The position numbers and the translations under genes were made by a program. From NCBI GenBank assembly GCA_044376615.1, contig JBILKO010000014.1, forward strand, positions 1 to 38,348: 38,348 bases of DNA, given 5' to 3'. This stretch comes from CAISGS01 sp044376615 (GTDB lineage: Bacteria; Pseudomonadota; Alphaproteobacteria; Caulobacterales; Caulobacteraceae). The notes below the pieces were generated by a model. The model was not told the origin of the DNA and made no database searches. It saw nothing but the letters and a program-made list of their open reading frames with translations. Shown one piece after another: positions 7,986 through 15,777 of the stretch. Position 1 is the stretch's first letter; each line of letters starts with the position of its first letter.

Positions 7986-10655
7986 ATGCGCGCAAAAGAT
8001 TGGAATTGGAGACTACTCAACGGGATCTTAGTCCTAGGTGCAACTCTTTTGCCTATGACTTGGACCCATGCAGGGTCGCTGCCGCAGGCGCTTGTTCCAT
8101 CTGGACGGTCAATAGTTGAGGACTTAAATCCGTTAATCACCGAAGTCTCGCTGGACTCACAGCAGATTGCCGATGCGGTTAATCTCTATGAGTCCGGCGA
8201 CGACATCTTTTTGCCGGTCGGAGACCTAAGCCGGATCTTGACGCTGAGCATTAGTCTGGATCCGGAGCACAATTCCGGATCTGGATTTTTGGTTGACGAG
8301 GCCAATTCCTTTTCAATCGACACTGATGATGCGGTGGTCAAGCTAGGAAGTCGACGCGAGGGGTATGACCGCAGCCGTGTTCGCTGGATTGATGGCGAGC
8401 TTTATGTCACTTCGGACTTGTTGCAAAAATGGTGGCCGATTGACTTTAGGCTCGATCACTCAGCCCTAAGCTTGAAGGTCATGCCCAGGGTTACGCTTCC
8501 AATCCAGGCGAGACGTCAGCGTGAGCAGATGGCCAAGCGGTTACGGGGGCGAAACAGTGCCTATCGCGCGGCGGACTATCCGACCAAGCGCGTGGAATAC
8601 AAAATGTTCGATGGGCCGTTTATCGACAATACCGTGTCAGCCGGCGTCAGCCGTCAGGGTTCAACTCGTACAAGTGCTATCGGCTATACAGGCTATGCTA
8701 CGGCTGATTTGTTGGCGATGGAGGCAGCGGTCTATGCAGCGATTGGCGGCGCAAAACAGGAATCTGATATCCGCCTGACCCTGTCGCGCAATGACCCTGA
8801 CGCCAAACTTCTCGGGCCGTTAGCTGCCCGTAGTGTTGCCCTAGGCAATGTTTCTGTCCCTACCTTGCCTAATGTGATCAGAGGTGCGGCAGACGGCAAT
8901 GGCGTCATGATCAGCAATCGTCCCCTTGATCTGTCCAGCAGCTATGGCTTGCAAACCTTAAGAGGTGAACTGCTACCCGGCTGGGATGTCACCCTTTACT
9001 ACAATGACGCCCTGATCGCCTACCAGCAATCTAGGCCGGATGGGCGTTACGAATTTGCCGATCTGCCCCTTGGTTTTGGGCGCAATGAGTTTCGCCTTGT
9101 GTTTCAGGGGCCCCTCGGTCAAAGCCGCGTAGAGCGCCAGGTGTTTGAGCTGGACGATCTTCAGATCAAGCCGGGCAAGCTAAATTATATGTTCGCGGGC
9201 CAACAAGGCGCAAAGGGGTTGCAACAAGTTGCGCAATTTGACTATGGCCTGACCAAGTCGGTCGCCGTTTCTTTGGCCCAGGCCTATACGGATCACGACC
9301 ACAATCGCCCGGCCCAAACTTTCGTAAGCGGCGGGGTTCGGGTTGCGGCTTTCGGATCCTTAATCAATATTGGCCAGGTCCATGATCTCGCAGGCGGAAG
9401 GCTAACCGCACTTGGTGTTCGTGGAAGCCGCGCCGGAATCGCGATTGATGCTTCGCGCACCTGGGCCGACGGCTTTGAGAGCGATTTTTTCACAACCGGG
9501 CCGAATGGGTACAAGATTCGCGATGCGGTGCGAGCCACGGGTGTCATCCAGGCCAGCGATCGGGTTCGCCTGCCCTATGCCTTCGAATTCTCACATGATC
9601 AGACGAATTCGGGCCAACAGCTTTATGGCGCCAAGCAGCGTATATCGTTCAGCCAGCTCGGCACCAATTTCACAAGCGCCCTGGACTGGCGCCAAACTCC
9701 GGAACAAAAGGTCCTAGACGGCATGTTCCAGGCCAGTCGCCGCCTAGGCGGCGTGGGCTTAAATGGGCAGGTACGTTATCGCCTCTCGCCGGAGAGTCAG
9801 ATCAGGACTGCGTCCCTGTTTGCCAATCGCTCATTTGGTGAAAACAATTTTCTTAGCCTTGGTCTATCTCATGATTTTATGCCTGATCAGACCAGTGTCA
9901 CCCTTGGCGCGAACCGCAATTTTGGTGACTTTGCCTTCGGCGTGAACGCGCTTTATGGCGGAGAAAACAATATGGGCGTTGGCCTAGTCCTGTTTACGTC
10001 GCTAGGCCGCGACCCGCGTTCTGGCCAAATGGTTCAGGATTGGCGCCCCATGGCCAGCATGGGTACGGTATCGGCCCAAGCCTTTGTCGATGCCAACCAG
10101 AACGGGCAACTCGACCCTGGAGAAGAACCTATTGAGCGGGCCGCCTTTACCCTCAATGGCGCAAGCCGAAATTCCGTGCGCACTGGCAAGGATGGAACGG
10201 CTATGATCACCCGCCTGCCCGTTCGGTCTTACACGGACATTGCACTGGACTTAAGCACCTTGGACGACGCCCAATGGCAGCCGACCGTGGCCGGAGTTCG
10301 GGTCTTACCACGCCCGGGTAGGGCCCAACGCATTGATTTTCCTGTGGTCCTAACCGCCGAAATAGATGGTACAGCCTTTTTGCAAGACCGCACCTCGCGT
10401 CACGGCATTGGTAATGCCTTGGTCGAGTTGATTAACGTTAAGGGCCAAGTCGCCGCTTCGGCGCGTAGTGCCAGTGATGGCTTTTTCCTGATCACCGGCG
10501 TCAGACCCGGCGACTATATGTTGCGGGTTTCCAGCGAACAGGCCAAGGGCCTAAATCTCAATGTCAGCGAACCCGTCCCCATCACCATCAATGCCCGCGC
10601 TGATTTCATTAGCGGCACAGAACTAACGCTTAAGCGGATGACCCAGGCGGAGTAA
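7986..10655 (+). CDS. Outer-membrane usher-like protein of the DUF4402 fimbrial locus
   Basis: 889 residues, predicted to form the outer-membrane pore through which the fibre is assembled. It has a signal peptide (to about T-H-A-G, residue 30) and an N-terminal domain. A mid-region typical of divergent ushers follows (Y-Y-N-D-A-L-I-A-Y, G-R-Y-E-F-A-D-L-P-L-G-F-G-R-N-E-F-R-L-V-F-Q-G-P near residues 335-380), then a long beta-strand barrel region with repeated aromatic ends. At residues 702-714 lies a Ca-site-like D-A-N-Q-N-G-Q-L-D-P-G-E-E motif, followed by carboxypeptidase-regulatory-like beta domains. It is unlike classical FimD in detail. ATG at 7986 follows AGGGGG. Its last 26 bases overlap the convergent VOC gene. 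Confidence 0.8.
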   Translation: MRAKDWNWRLLNGILVLGATLLPMTWTHAGSLPQALVPSGRSIVEDLNPLITEVSLDSQQIADAVNLYESGDDIFLPVGDLSRILTLSISLDPEHNSGSGFLVDEANSFSIDTDDAVVKLGSRREGYDRSRVRWIDGELYVTSDLLQKWWPIDFRLDHSALSLKVMPRVTLPIQARRQREQMAKRLRGRNSAYRAADYPTKRVEYKMFDGPFIDNTVSAGVSRQGSTRTSAIGYTGYATADLLAMEAAVYAAIGGAKQESDIRLTLSRNDPDAKLLGPLAARSVALGNVSVPTLPNVIRGAADGNGVMISNRPLDLSSSYGLQTLRGELLPGWDVTLYYNDALIAYQQSRPDGRYEFADLPLGFGRNEFRLVFQGPLGQSRVERQVFELDDLQIKPGKLNYMFAGQQGAKGLQQVAQFDYGLTKSVAVSLAQAYTDHDHNRPAQTFVSGGVRVAAFGSLINIGQVHDLAGGRLTALGVRGSRAGIAIDASRTWADGFESDFFTTGPNGYKIRDAVRATGVIQASDRVRLPYAFEFSHDQTNSGQQLYGAKQRISFSQLGTNFTSALDWRQTPEQKVLDGMFQASRRLGGVGLNGQVRYRLSPESQIRTASLFANRSFGENNFLSLGLSHDFMPDQTSVTLGANRNFGDFAFGVNALYGGENNMGVGLVLFTSLGRDPRSGQMVQDWRPMASMGTVSAQAFVDANQNGQLDPGEEPIERAAFTLNGASRNSVRTGKDGTAMITRLPVRSYTDIALDLSTLDDAQWQPTVAGVRVLPRPGRAQRIDFPVVLTAEIDGTAFLQDRTSRHGIGNALVELINVKGQVAASARSASDGFFLITGVRPGDYMLRVSSEQAKGLNLNVSEPVPITINARADFISGTELTLKRMTQAE

Positions 10656-11130
10656 GGGGTGTTTCTGTAGGGCTGGCCTTTATGGCCCCTGGCCAATGCA
10701 GGGCGGCAAAATTTCTTGTGCGGAAATAGGTAGCGATCAGAACGGCGGGCCAGGGGTTCACCTCTGAAAGACCGCTTCTATTGCCTTCGCAATCTTCGAT
10801 CTCTGCCACAAAGCCATAGTCACTGGCCTGGTTTCGGGGAAGCAACACCTTGCCTCCATTCTCAATCGCCCGATCGATAGCTCGCACTCTGTCCTCGACC
10901 GCGAGATAAACTAGCTCGCCTGACTTTGACGGCTGATAGATTTCCCCCTTGGCAAACGTGCCCTTAATCCCGGTTGAGGTTTGATTGAACGGCAGCAATG
11001 CTATTTCGTTGCCATGTATATTCTCATAACCGAAATCAAACCCAAATATAGATTTGTAGAATCTGGTTGCACGCTTCATGTCGCGCCCCGGTACCTCAAA
11101 ATATACAGCGGAGTTGGCTTCTGGTTTCAT
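10630..11130 (-). CDS. VOC-fold (glyoxalase/bleomycin-resistance-like) protein with C-terminal extension
   Basis: 166 residues. The first 125 or so form one VOC module: A-V-Y-F-E-V-P-G-R-D, R-A-T-R-F-Y-K-S-I-F-G-F-D-F, V-Y-L-A-V-E-D, and F-V-A-E-I-E-D-C-E-G-N-R. Such proteins bind a metal and act on small molecules, or are stand-alone binding proteins; the substrate is unknown. The start is supported by AGGAGA upstream of the ATG (11128-11130). Relatives normally stop soon after E-G-N-R-x-G-L; here about 40 unrelated residues follow and run 26 bases into the usher gene. That suggests a lost stop or small frameshift near 10765. Confidence 0.75.
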   Translation of the reverse strand: MKPEANSAVYFEVPGRDMKRATRFYKSIFGFDFGYENIHGNEIALLPFNQTSTGIKGTFAKGEIYQPSKSGELVYLAVEDRVRAIDRAIENGGKVLLPRNQASDYGFVAEIEDCEGNRSGLSEVNPWPAVLIATYFRTRNFAALHWPGAIKASPTETPLTPPGSSA

Positions 11131-11673
11131 TCAGTTCTCCTCTTGCTTTGGCATACAGGCGCTCACTAATGACAGAATTCCAACTAGAATTAATGTCATC
11201 AAACGATTGCGGCGCATCGATAACTTTACTCCAGGTAAGAGCGCCGTTTCTTCTTCCGAGTCGCCTGGAGTGCTGGAAGAAGGCCGGGTTAAAGAAATAG
11301 ATCGCGCAAAGGTTCACGCCATTTTTACGTTAAGGAACCAATGCGCCTAAATGCCATAGGGAGATAGTGAAGTCCTTGAATAGTCGGGACAAAACTTTGA
11401 AGGCCTTAGGCTTTTTCGATTGGTTGAAAGCCTGTGTTGGCCGTATGCCCATCGGCTAGCTGGAAAGCGCGCCCTTGGTTCAGTGTGTGGACGCCCGATG
11501 ATCGCCAACCGCCAGTGTTCATCTACTGTTCAGCTTACCCATGTTGAGATCGTCATGGGTGAAGGGCTGTCTTGAGGTGAGAATTCACATGGACACCCTT
11601 CTGAGCCCGTTTAACTAGGCTTATGGAATGCGACCGGCAATTCTGATGAGTCCAACAAATTAGGGGGCGACGT
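11131..11673. other. Intergenic region between VOC gene and hydrolase array
   Basis: 543 bases with no gene I can support; short frames on both strands show no recognisable family. An imperfect inverted repeat (TGACAgAATTC ... GAATTaaTGTCA, 11170-11198) lies about 40 bases upstream of the VOC start. The right-hand part must contain the promoter of the first hydrolase gene, whose ribosome binding site (AGGGGG, 11662-11667) is visible. Nothing else stands out. Confidence 0.45.
11170..11198. promoter_or_regulatory. Imperfect inverted repeat upstream of VOC gene (possible operator)
   Basis: TGACA at 11170-11174 and TGTCA at 11194-11198, each flanked inward by AATTC/GAATT, giving about 10-base arms with a one-base bulge. 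The position fits a repressor site for the gene starting at 11130. This is inference from symmetry only. Confidence 0.25.
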
Positions 11674-12720
11674 ATGGACCACTTAAGCAAGACCAATAAG
11701 AATATAGCCCACGCGTTAGGTCGACGCGGGTTTCTGCTAACAGCGGGCGCGACCCTCCTTTATGGCGCTGGCGCTCATGCCGCGCCCGCTAACGGTGGAT
11801 CTGCTCCGTCTTCAGCGGCCTTATACCCGGTTACGATCCTTGATAATGTCAGCCTCACGGACTCAGTTCGGAATAGAACGTTTCTGCTTCGCGCCTATTA
11901 TCCAACGACCACTGGAACCTATCCGACCATTGTGTTTAGTCACGGCTTTGGTGGCGACATGCGCTCCTTTACGAACACTGCCCAAGCGTGGGCTGCGCAG
12001 GGTTTTGTGGTGATCCATCCGACCCATTCCGACTCCGTTTACTATCCAGACCCAGCCCGGCCAAAGGGGGTCACGGCTGCGCTCCAACAGGCCTCGGAAG
12101 GCAACAGTGCGCCCTTGTCCGCCCTTTTGGAGGATCCTTTCTTTCTGTCCAGCCGACTAGCAGATATTTCTTTCGTGGTTGCCCGTTTAAATGCCGGTAC
12201 AGGCATTCATTCCGAGCTTCACAAAAAGGTTTTGAGCGGGAAATATGGCATGGCGGGCCACTCATTTGGTGCCTATACGACACAAGTGATCGGGGGCGCG
12301 CTCCTGGCTACGACTACACGCAATCCTCCTGAAGATCTGAAGAAGAGATTTGCTGCCACGATAGCGATAAGTCCCCAAGGCTCGGGACGCATGGACCTTA
12401 CCTCAACCAGCTTTTCCACGATCAAAAAGCCCTTCTTTGCGATTACGGGAACTCTAGACACCGGTGCCGGTGGCGAAAGCCCGGAATGGCGGTTAGAGCC
12501 CTATTATAAATGTGCGCCGGGTGGCAAGTTCGCGGCGGTTGTCAAGGACTTTGACCATATGAGTTTCGATTCGGACGGCGAAGGCAGTCAAGCCTTAAGG
12601 GCCATGCAGCTCGACTTCTGGCGCGCTTATCTTGTAGGGACTTATGGGCCAGGAAACAAACTCCTTGCTACCGCAAAAAGCTCGACTTCGTCCGATACGG
12701 TATGGCTACGAACACGGTAG
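11674..12720 (+). CDS. Tat-exported alpha/beta hydrolase (dienelactone hydrolase/PAF-acetylhydrolase-like), copy 1
   Basis: 348 residues, predicted to be exported folded by the Tat pathway: G-R-R-G-F-L-L at about residues 17-23 precedes a hydrophobic stretch and A-H-A-A. The body is an alpha/beta hydrolase like COG4188. It has an oxyanion segment F-S-H-G-F-G-G-D, nucleophile elbow G-H-S-F-G (Ser197), acid Asp262 (G-T-L-D-T-G) and His295 (F-D-H-M-S-F-D). Esterase or lipase-like activity on an extracytoplasmic substrate is inferred; the substrate is unknown. It is the first of three tandem paralogues and ends with the S-T-S-x-D-T-V-W-L-R-T-R tail shared by all three. Its upstream region differs from those of copies 2 and 3. 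Confidence 0.85.
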   Translation: MDHLSKTNKNIAHALGRRGFLLTAGATLLYGAGAHAAPANGGSAPSSAALYPVTILDNVSLTDSVRNRTFLLRAYYPTTTGTYPTIVFSHGFGGDMRSFTNTAQAWAAQGFVVIHPTHSDSVYYPDPARPKGVTAALQQASEGNSAPLSALLEDPFFLSSRLADISFVVARLNAGTGIHSELHKKVLSGKYGMAGHSFGAYTTQVIGGALLATTTRNPPEDLKKRFAATIAISPQGSGRMDLTSTSFSTIKKPFFAITGTLDTGAGGESPEWRLEPYYKCAPGGKFAAVVKDFDHMSFDSDGEGSQALRAMQLDFWRAYLVGTYGPGNKLLATAKSSTSSDTVWLRTR

Positions 12721-12791
12721 GTAGTTTATCAAACACTCTAAGACTTATTCGATTGATCCAAATCATACCTATCCCGTGTTGGGTTGGCGGA

Positions 12792-12865
12792 TAGGGCACC
12801 ATCATAATTGCTTAGCCTTCAAGAGATGTGTCACTTTCCTTGAAGGCCGCATAGTTGGTGCCCTA
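12792..12865. repeat. Nested inverted repeat between hydrolase copies 1 and 2
   Basis: Outer arms TAGGGCACCA (12792-12801) and TGGTGCCCTA (12856-12865) are perfect complements. Inside them GCCTTCAAG (12815-12823) and CTTGAAGGC (12839-12847) are also perfect complements around a 15-base loop. As RNA this could fold as a two-tier hairpin of 74 bases. No T-run follows, so it is not an ordinary terminator. Only the right outer arm has a counterpart upstream of copy 3. It may be a regulatory RNA structure, a processing site or the remains of a small palindromic element. Confidence 0.6.
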
Positions 12866-12923
12866 ACGGCCGGAATACCGGTCTTGACGAACAACTTCAG
12901 TATTTGAGACAAGACCAGCCATG

Positions 12924-12929
12924 AAGGAG
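12924..12929 (+). promoter_or_regulatory. Ribosome binding site deciding a GTG start (hydrolase copy 2)
   Basis: AAGGAG six bases before GTG at 12936. It lies inside the competing in-frame start ATG at 12921, which itself has no ribosome binding site, so the GTG is preferred. The arrangement is repeated exactly at copy 3. Confidence 0.6.
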
Positions 12930-12935
12930 TTGGGC

Positions 12936-14021
12936 GTGAGCCGGATAGACAAGACCAAAGACAATCGGCACGGAGCGATGGCACGGCGCGGGTTTTTGCT
13001 AACAGCGGGTGCCACCCTCATTTATGGCGCTGGCGCTTATGCCGCGCCTGCGACCAGTGGTCTAGCTACGTTTTTGGGGCCCAAATATGCGGTCAAGACC
13101 CTCGACAAGGTCAGCCTCACTGACCCGTCGCGGGGGCGAACGTTTCTGCTCCGGGCCTATTTTCCGGAGGCCCCGGGGATATATCCGACCATAATCTTTA
13201 GTCATGGTTTTGGCGCCGACATGTCCGCCTTCGACCAGACAAGCCGCGATTGGGCGGCCAAAGGCTATGTGATTGTCCACCCAACCCATGCCGACTCCTT
13301 CCGTTATCCAGACCCTGCTGCGCCCCCCGGCGGCAAGGAAGCGCTCCTGGAGTTGGTCTTGGGGCGAAAAGGCCCGTTGCGCCGCCTGCGGCCGGGGCGA
13401 AATGGGGATGCTACGCTCGCGGCTCTATTGGAGAACCCTTTCTATCTGTCCAGCCGATTGGCGGACATTTCTTTCGTCGTCGGTCTTTTGGATGCCGGCT
13501 CTGGCATTGACAGTGAGCTGCACGCACGAGTTCGGCGCGGAGGCTATGGCATGGCCGGCCATTCCCTTGGTGCCTATACATCCGAAGTGATTGCCGGCGC
13601 GCGCTTGGCTACGCCTGAACGCAATCCTCCCCCGAGTCTGATGGCGAAATTCAGTGCCGTCATGGCGGTCAGTAGCCAAGGATCGGGAAGCATGGACCTC
13701 ACCCCTGACAGTTTTGGTACGATCACCAGGCCGTTCTTTGCGATTACGGGAACCCAAGATTGGGGCTTGAACGGGGATACCCCGGAATGGCGGTTGGAGC
13801 CCTACTATAAATGCGCGCCCGGTAACAAGTTCGCGGCGGTGGTCCAGGACTTTAATCATTTGAGCTTTGACACCCAAGGCGAGGGCAGCAAGGCATTGCG
13901 GTTAATGCAAATTGCCTTTTGGGATGCCTATCTTGCTGGCGAGTGGGAGGCGGGCAACAAGCTCGTCGCTGCGGCGAAGGGCTCGACTTCAGCCGACACA
14001 GTATGGCTACGAACCCGGTAG
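12936..14021 (+). CDS. Tat-exported alpha/beta hydrolase, copy 2
   Basis: 361 residues from the GTG at 12936 (366 if the ATG at 12921 is used). Tat motif A-R-R-G-F-L-L-T-A-G-A-T is followed by a hydrophobic stretch and A-Y-A-A-P. Catalytic set: F-S-H-G-F-G-A-D, G-H-S-L-G (Ser210), G-T-Q-D-W-G (Asp275) and F-N-H-L-S-F-D (His308). It is closely similar to copies 1 and 3 along its whole length, and nearer to copy 3, with which it shares the start region and about 75 bases upstream. Compared with copy 1 it has an insert rich in Arg/Pro/Gly before the segment L-E-N-P-F-Y-L-S-S-R-L-A-D. The substrate is unknown; an exported esterase is the likely role. Confidence 0.85.
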   Translation: MSRIDKTKDNRHGAMARRGFLLTAGATLIYGAGAYAAPATSGLATFLGPKYAVKTLDKVSLTDPSRGRTFLLRAYFPEAPGIYPTIIFSHGFGADMSAFDQTSRDWAAKGYVIVHPTHADSFRYPDPAAPPGGKEALLELVLGRKGPLRRLRPGRNGDATLAALLENPFYLSSRLADISFVVGLLDAGSGIDSELHARVRRGGYGMAGHSLGAYTSEVIAGARLATPERNPPPSLMAKFSAVMAVSSQGSGSMDLTPDSFGTITRPFFAITGTQDWGLNGDTPEWRLEPYYKCAPGNKFAAVVQDFNHLSFDTQGEGSKALRLMQIAFWDAYLAGEWEAGNKLVAAAKGSTSADTVWLRTR

Positions 14022-14108
14022 GCTGATTCGTCGCAAGGGGGGCGTCCTAACAATCGGAAAGCCAATCTTGCCCACGAGATTAGGCATTTGAGAAAAAAGC
14101 AAATCATG

Positions 14109-14114
14109 AAGGAG
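14109..14114 (+). promoter_or_regulatory. Ribosome binding site deciding a GTG start (hydrolase copy 3)
   Basis: AAGGAG six bases before GTG at 14121, again overlapping an in-frame ATG (14106). Its conservation with the copy 2 site supports GTG initiation for both genes. Confidence 0.6.
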
Positions 14115-14120
14115 TCAGGC

Positions 14121-15230
14121 GTGAGCCAGCCAGACAAGACCAAAGATAGTCGGCCCCAGACGATGGGTCGGCGAGGGTTTTTGCTTACGGCTAGCGCCGC
14201 CATGATGTTTGCAGTCGACGCGCATGCCGGCCCATTTGCTGGCCGCGCCCGTCCATTGGCCGGACGTTTGGGCCGGTCGACTGGTGGTGTTGGTGCAGTC
14301 AAGACCGTCGACAATGTCAGCCTCACCGATCCCTCACGCGGCAGGACATTTTTACTGAGGGCCCATTATCCCGCGGCCCCGGGCACCTATCCAACCATAG
14401 TGTTTAGTCATGGGTTCGGGGCCGATATGTCCGCCTTTGAACAGACTAGCCGCGATTGGGCAGCGAAAGGCTATGTCGTCATACACCCTACCCATGCGGA
14501 TTCGGTTCGCCATCCCGATCCTGCTGCGCCTTCGGGTGGTAGGGCGGCGCTCCTCGGAGCGATCATGTCTCAAAGAACCGCGCAGCCTGGTCGCCCCCGC
14601 CCGGGGACGGGCGGCAATAATGCCCTGGTCAATGTTCTTGAGGATCCATTCTACCTCAAGAGCCGACTAGCCGATATCAGCTTCATTGTTGGCCTTTTGG
14701 ACGCTGGTTCAGGCATTGATAGTGCCCTTCATGCCCGGGTTAAGCGCGGGACCTATGGCATGGCGGGCCATTCCTATGGCGCCTATACGTCGGAGGTGCT
14801 TGCCGGCGCGCGCCTATCGACCCCGGATCGCAATCCCTCGCCTAGCCTTATGGCAAAATTCAGCGCCTTTATGGCGATTAGCGGCCAGGGTTCGGGCCGT
14901 CTGGATCTAACCCCTGACAGTTTTGGCACCATAGGAAAGCCCTTTTTTGCGATAACCGGAACCGAAGACACAGGTGCAAACGGCGAAACACCCGAATGGC
15001 GGCTTGAGCCCTTCTACAAGTGCGCGCCCGGCAACAAGTTCGCAGCCGTGGTTCGCGGGTTTAATCATATGAGCTTCGATTCCGACGGTGAAGGCAGCGC
15101 GGCCCTACGGTCAATGCAGCTTGAGTTTTGGGATGCCTGGCTTGGCGGAAAATGGCAGGCGGGTAATCAGCTCCTGTCCACAGCCAAGAGTTCGACCTCG
15201 GCCGATACGGTGTGGCTACGGACCCGATAG
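14121..15230 (+). CDS. Tat-exported alpha/beta hydrolase, copy 3
   Basis: 369 residues from the GTG at 14121. Tat motif G-R-R-G-F-L-L-T-A-S-A-A, then a mature protein with an extra Gly/Arg/Pro-rich linker (about residues 35-55) that copies 1 and 2 lack. Catalytic residues are conserved: G-H-S-Y-G (Ser218), G-T-E-D-T-G (Asp283), F-N-H-M-S-F-D (His316). The internal Arg/Pro-rich insert (residues about 150-175) matches in place that of copy 2 but differs in sequence, so it is probably a surface loop near the active site. It converges on the MarR gene at 15329. All three copies look intact, which argues for retained and perhaps diverged functions. Confidence 0.85.
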   Translation: MSQPDKTKDSRPQTMGRRGFLLTASAAMMFAVDAHAGPFAGRARPLAGRLGRSTGGVGAVKTVDNVSLTDPSRGRTFLLRAHYPAAPGTYPTIVFSHGFGADMSAFEQTSRDWAAKGYVVIHPTHADSVRHPDPAAPSGGRAALLGAIMSQRTAQPGRPRPGTGGNNALVNVLEDPFYLKSRLADISFIVGLLDAGSGIDSALHARVKRGTYGMAGHSYGAYTSEVLAGARLSTPDRNPSPSLMAKFSAFMAISGQGSGRLDLTPDSFGTIGKPFFAITGTEDTGANGETPEWRLEPFYKCAPGNKFAAVVRGFNHMSFDSDGEGSAALRSMQLEFWDAWLGGKWQAGNQLLSTAKSSTSADTVWLRTR

Positions 15231-15328
15231 GCGGGTTTGCGACCAAGCCGAGACCGAGCTAGGTGTTAGTCAAGTGTTCGGAATCAAGCCAGACCTCGGG
15301 TGGTCCCCATGCGGGCAATTCTCGCCGA

Positions 15329-15775
15329 TCAGCGATCCCTCGCGGCGTCCATATATTGCCTTAGCGCGGTCAAGACCGGCATGATTTTGGCCAGGTCTTC
15401 GGGACTGAAATGCGTTGCCATGCGCGCGAAGTCGGGGTCAAGGCTGGCTATGGCCTCCTCCCGGCAGGCCCGCCCCTTGGCGGTCAGCCAAACACACCGG
15501 CTGCGGCCATCCTTGGGGTTGGGGCGCAGCTGCACCAAGCCTTCGGCCTCCAAAACGGCCAAGGTGTGGGTCATGCTGGTCTTGGCCGTCTGGAAGGCCT
15601 TAGCGATCGACAAGGGCGTGCGGCCATCGCCAAGGCGGACTAGGTGATTGAGCACAGAGAACTGGGCCTGGTTCAGGCCAAAGGATAGGCGCGATTCCAA
15701 AAGAGCGCGGCTCAATTGGGCAATAATCCCGATCTCAGTGAACAAGGCAAAATAGGGCCGATGATCAGACTCCAT
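15329..15775 (-). CDS. MarR family transcriptional regulator
   Basis: 148 residues with the MarR winged helix: recognition region around residues 50-75 (P-L-S-I-A-K-A-F-Q-T-A-K-T-S-M-T-H-T-L) and a wing with N-P-K-D-G-R-S-R-C-V-W-L-T. MarR proteins usually repress their own operon and release DNA on binding a small ligand. The start lies 2 bases after the stop of the upstream oxidoreductase gene on the same strand, so the two form an operon. The likely target is the twin palindrome at 16972-17009 in that operon's promoter. The only Cys residues, if redox-sensing, are in R-S-R-C and G-R-A-C. Confidence 0.9.
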   Translation of the reverse strand: MESDHRPYFALFTEIGIIAQLSRALLESRLSFGLNQAQFSVLNHLVRLGDGRTPLSIAKAFQTAKTSMTHTLAVLEAEGLVQLRPNPKDGRSRCVWLTAKGRACREEAIASLDPDFARMATHFSPEDLAKIMPVLTALRQYMDAARDR

Positions 15776-15777
15776 GT

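Noticed and set aside
11096..11317. Short frames around the VOC start (both strands) as small genes
   Set aside because: No family resemblance, and they overlap the supported VOC start and its ribosome binding site.
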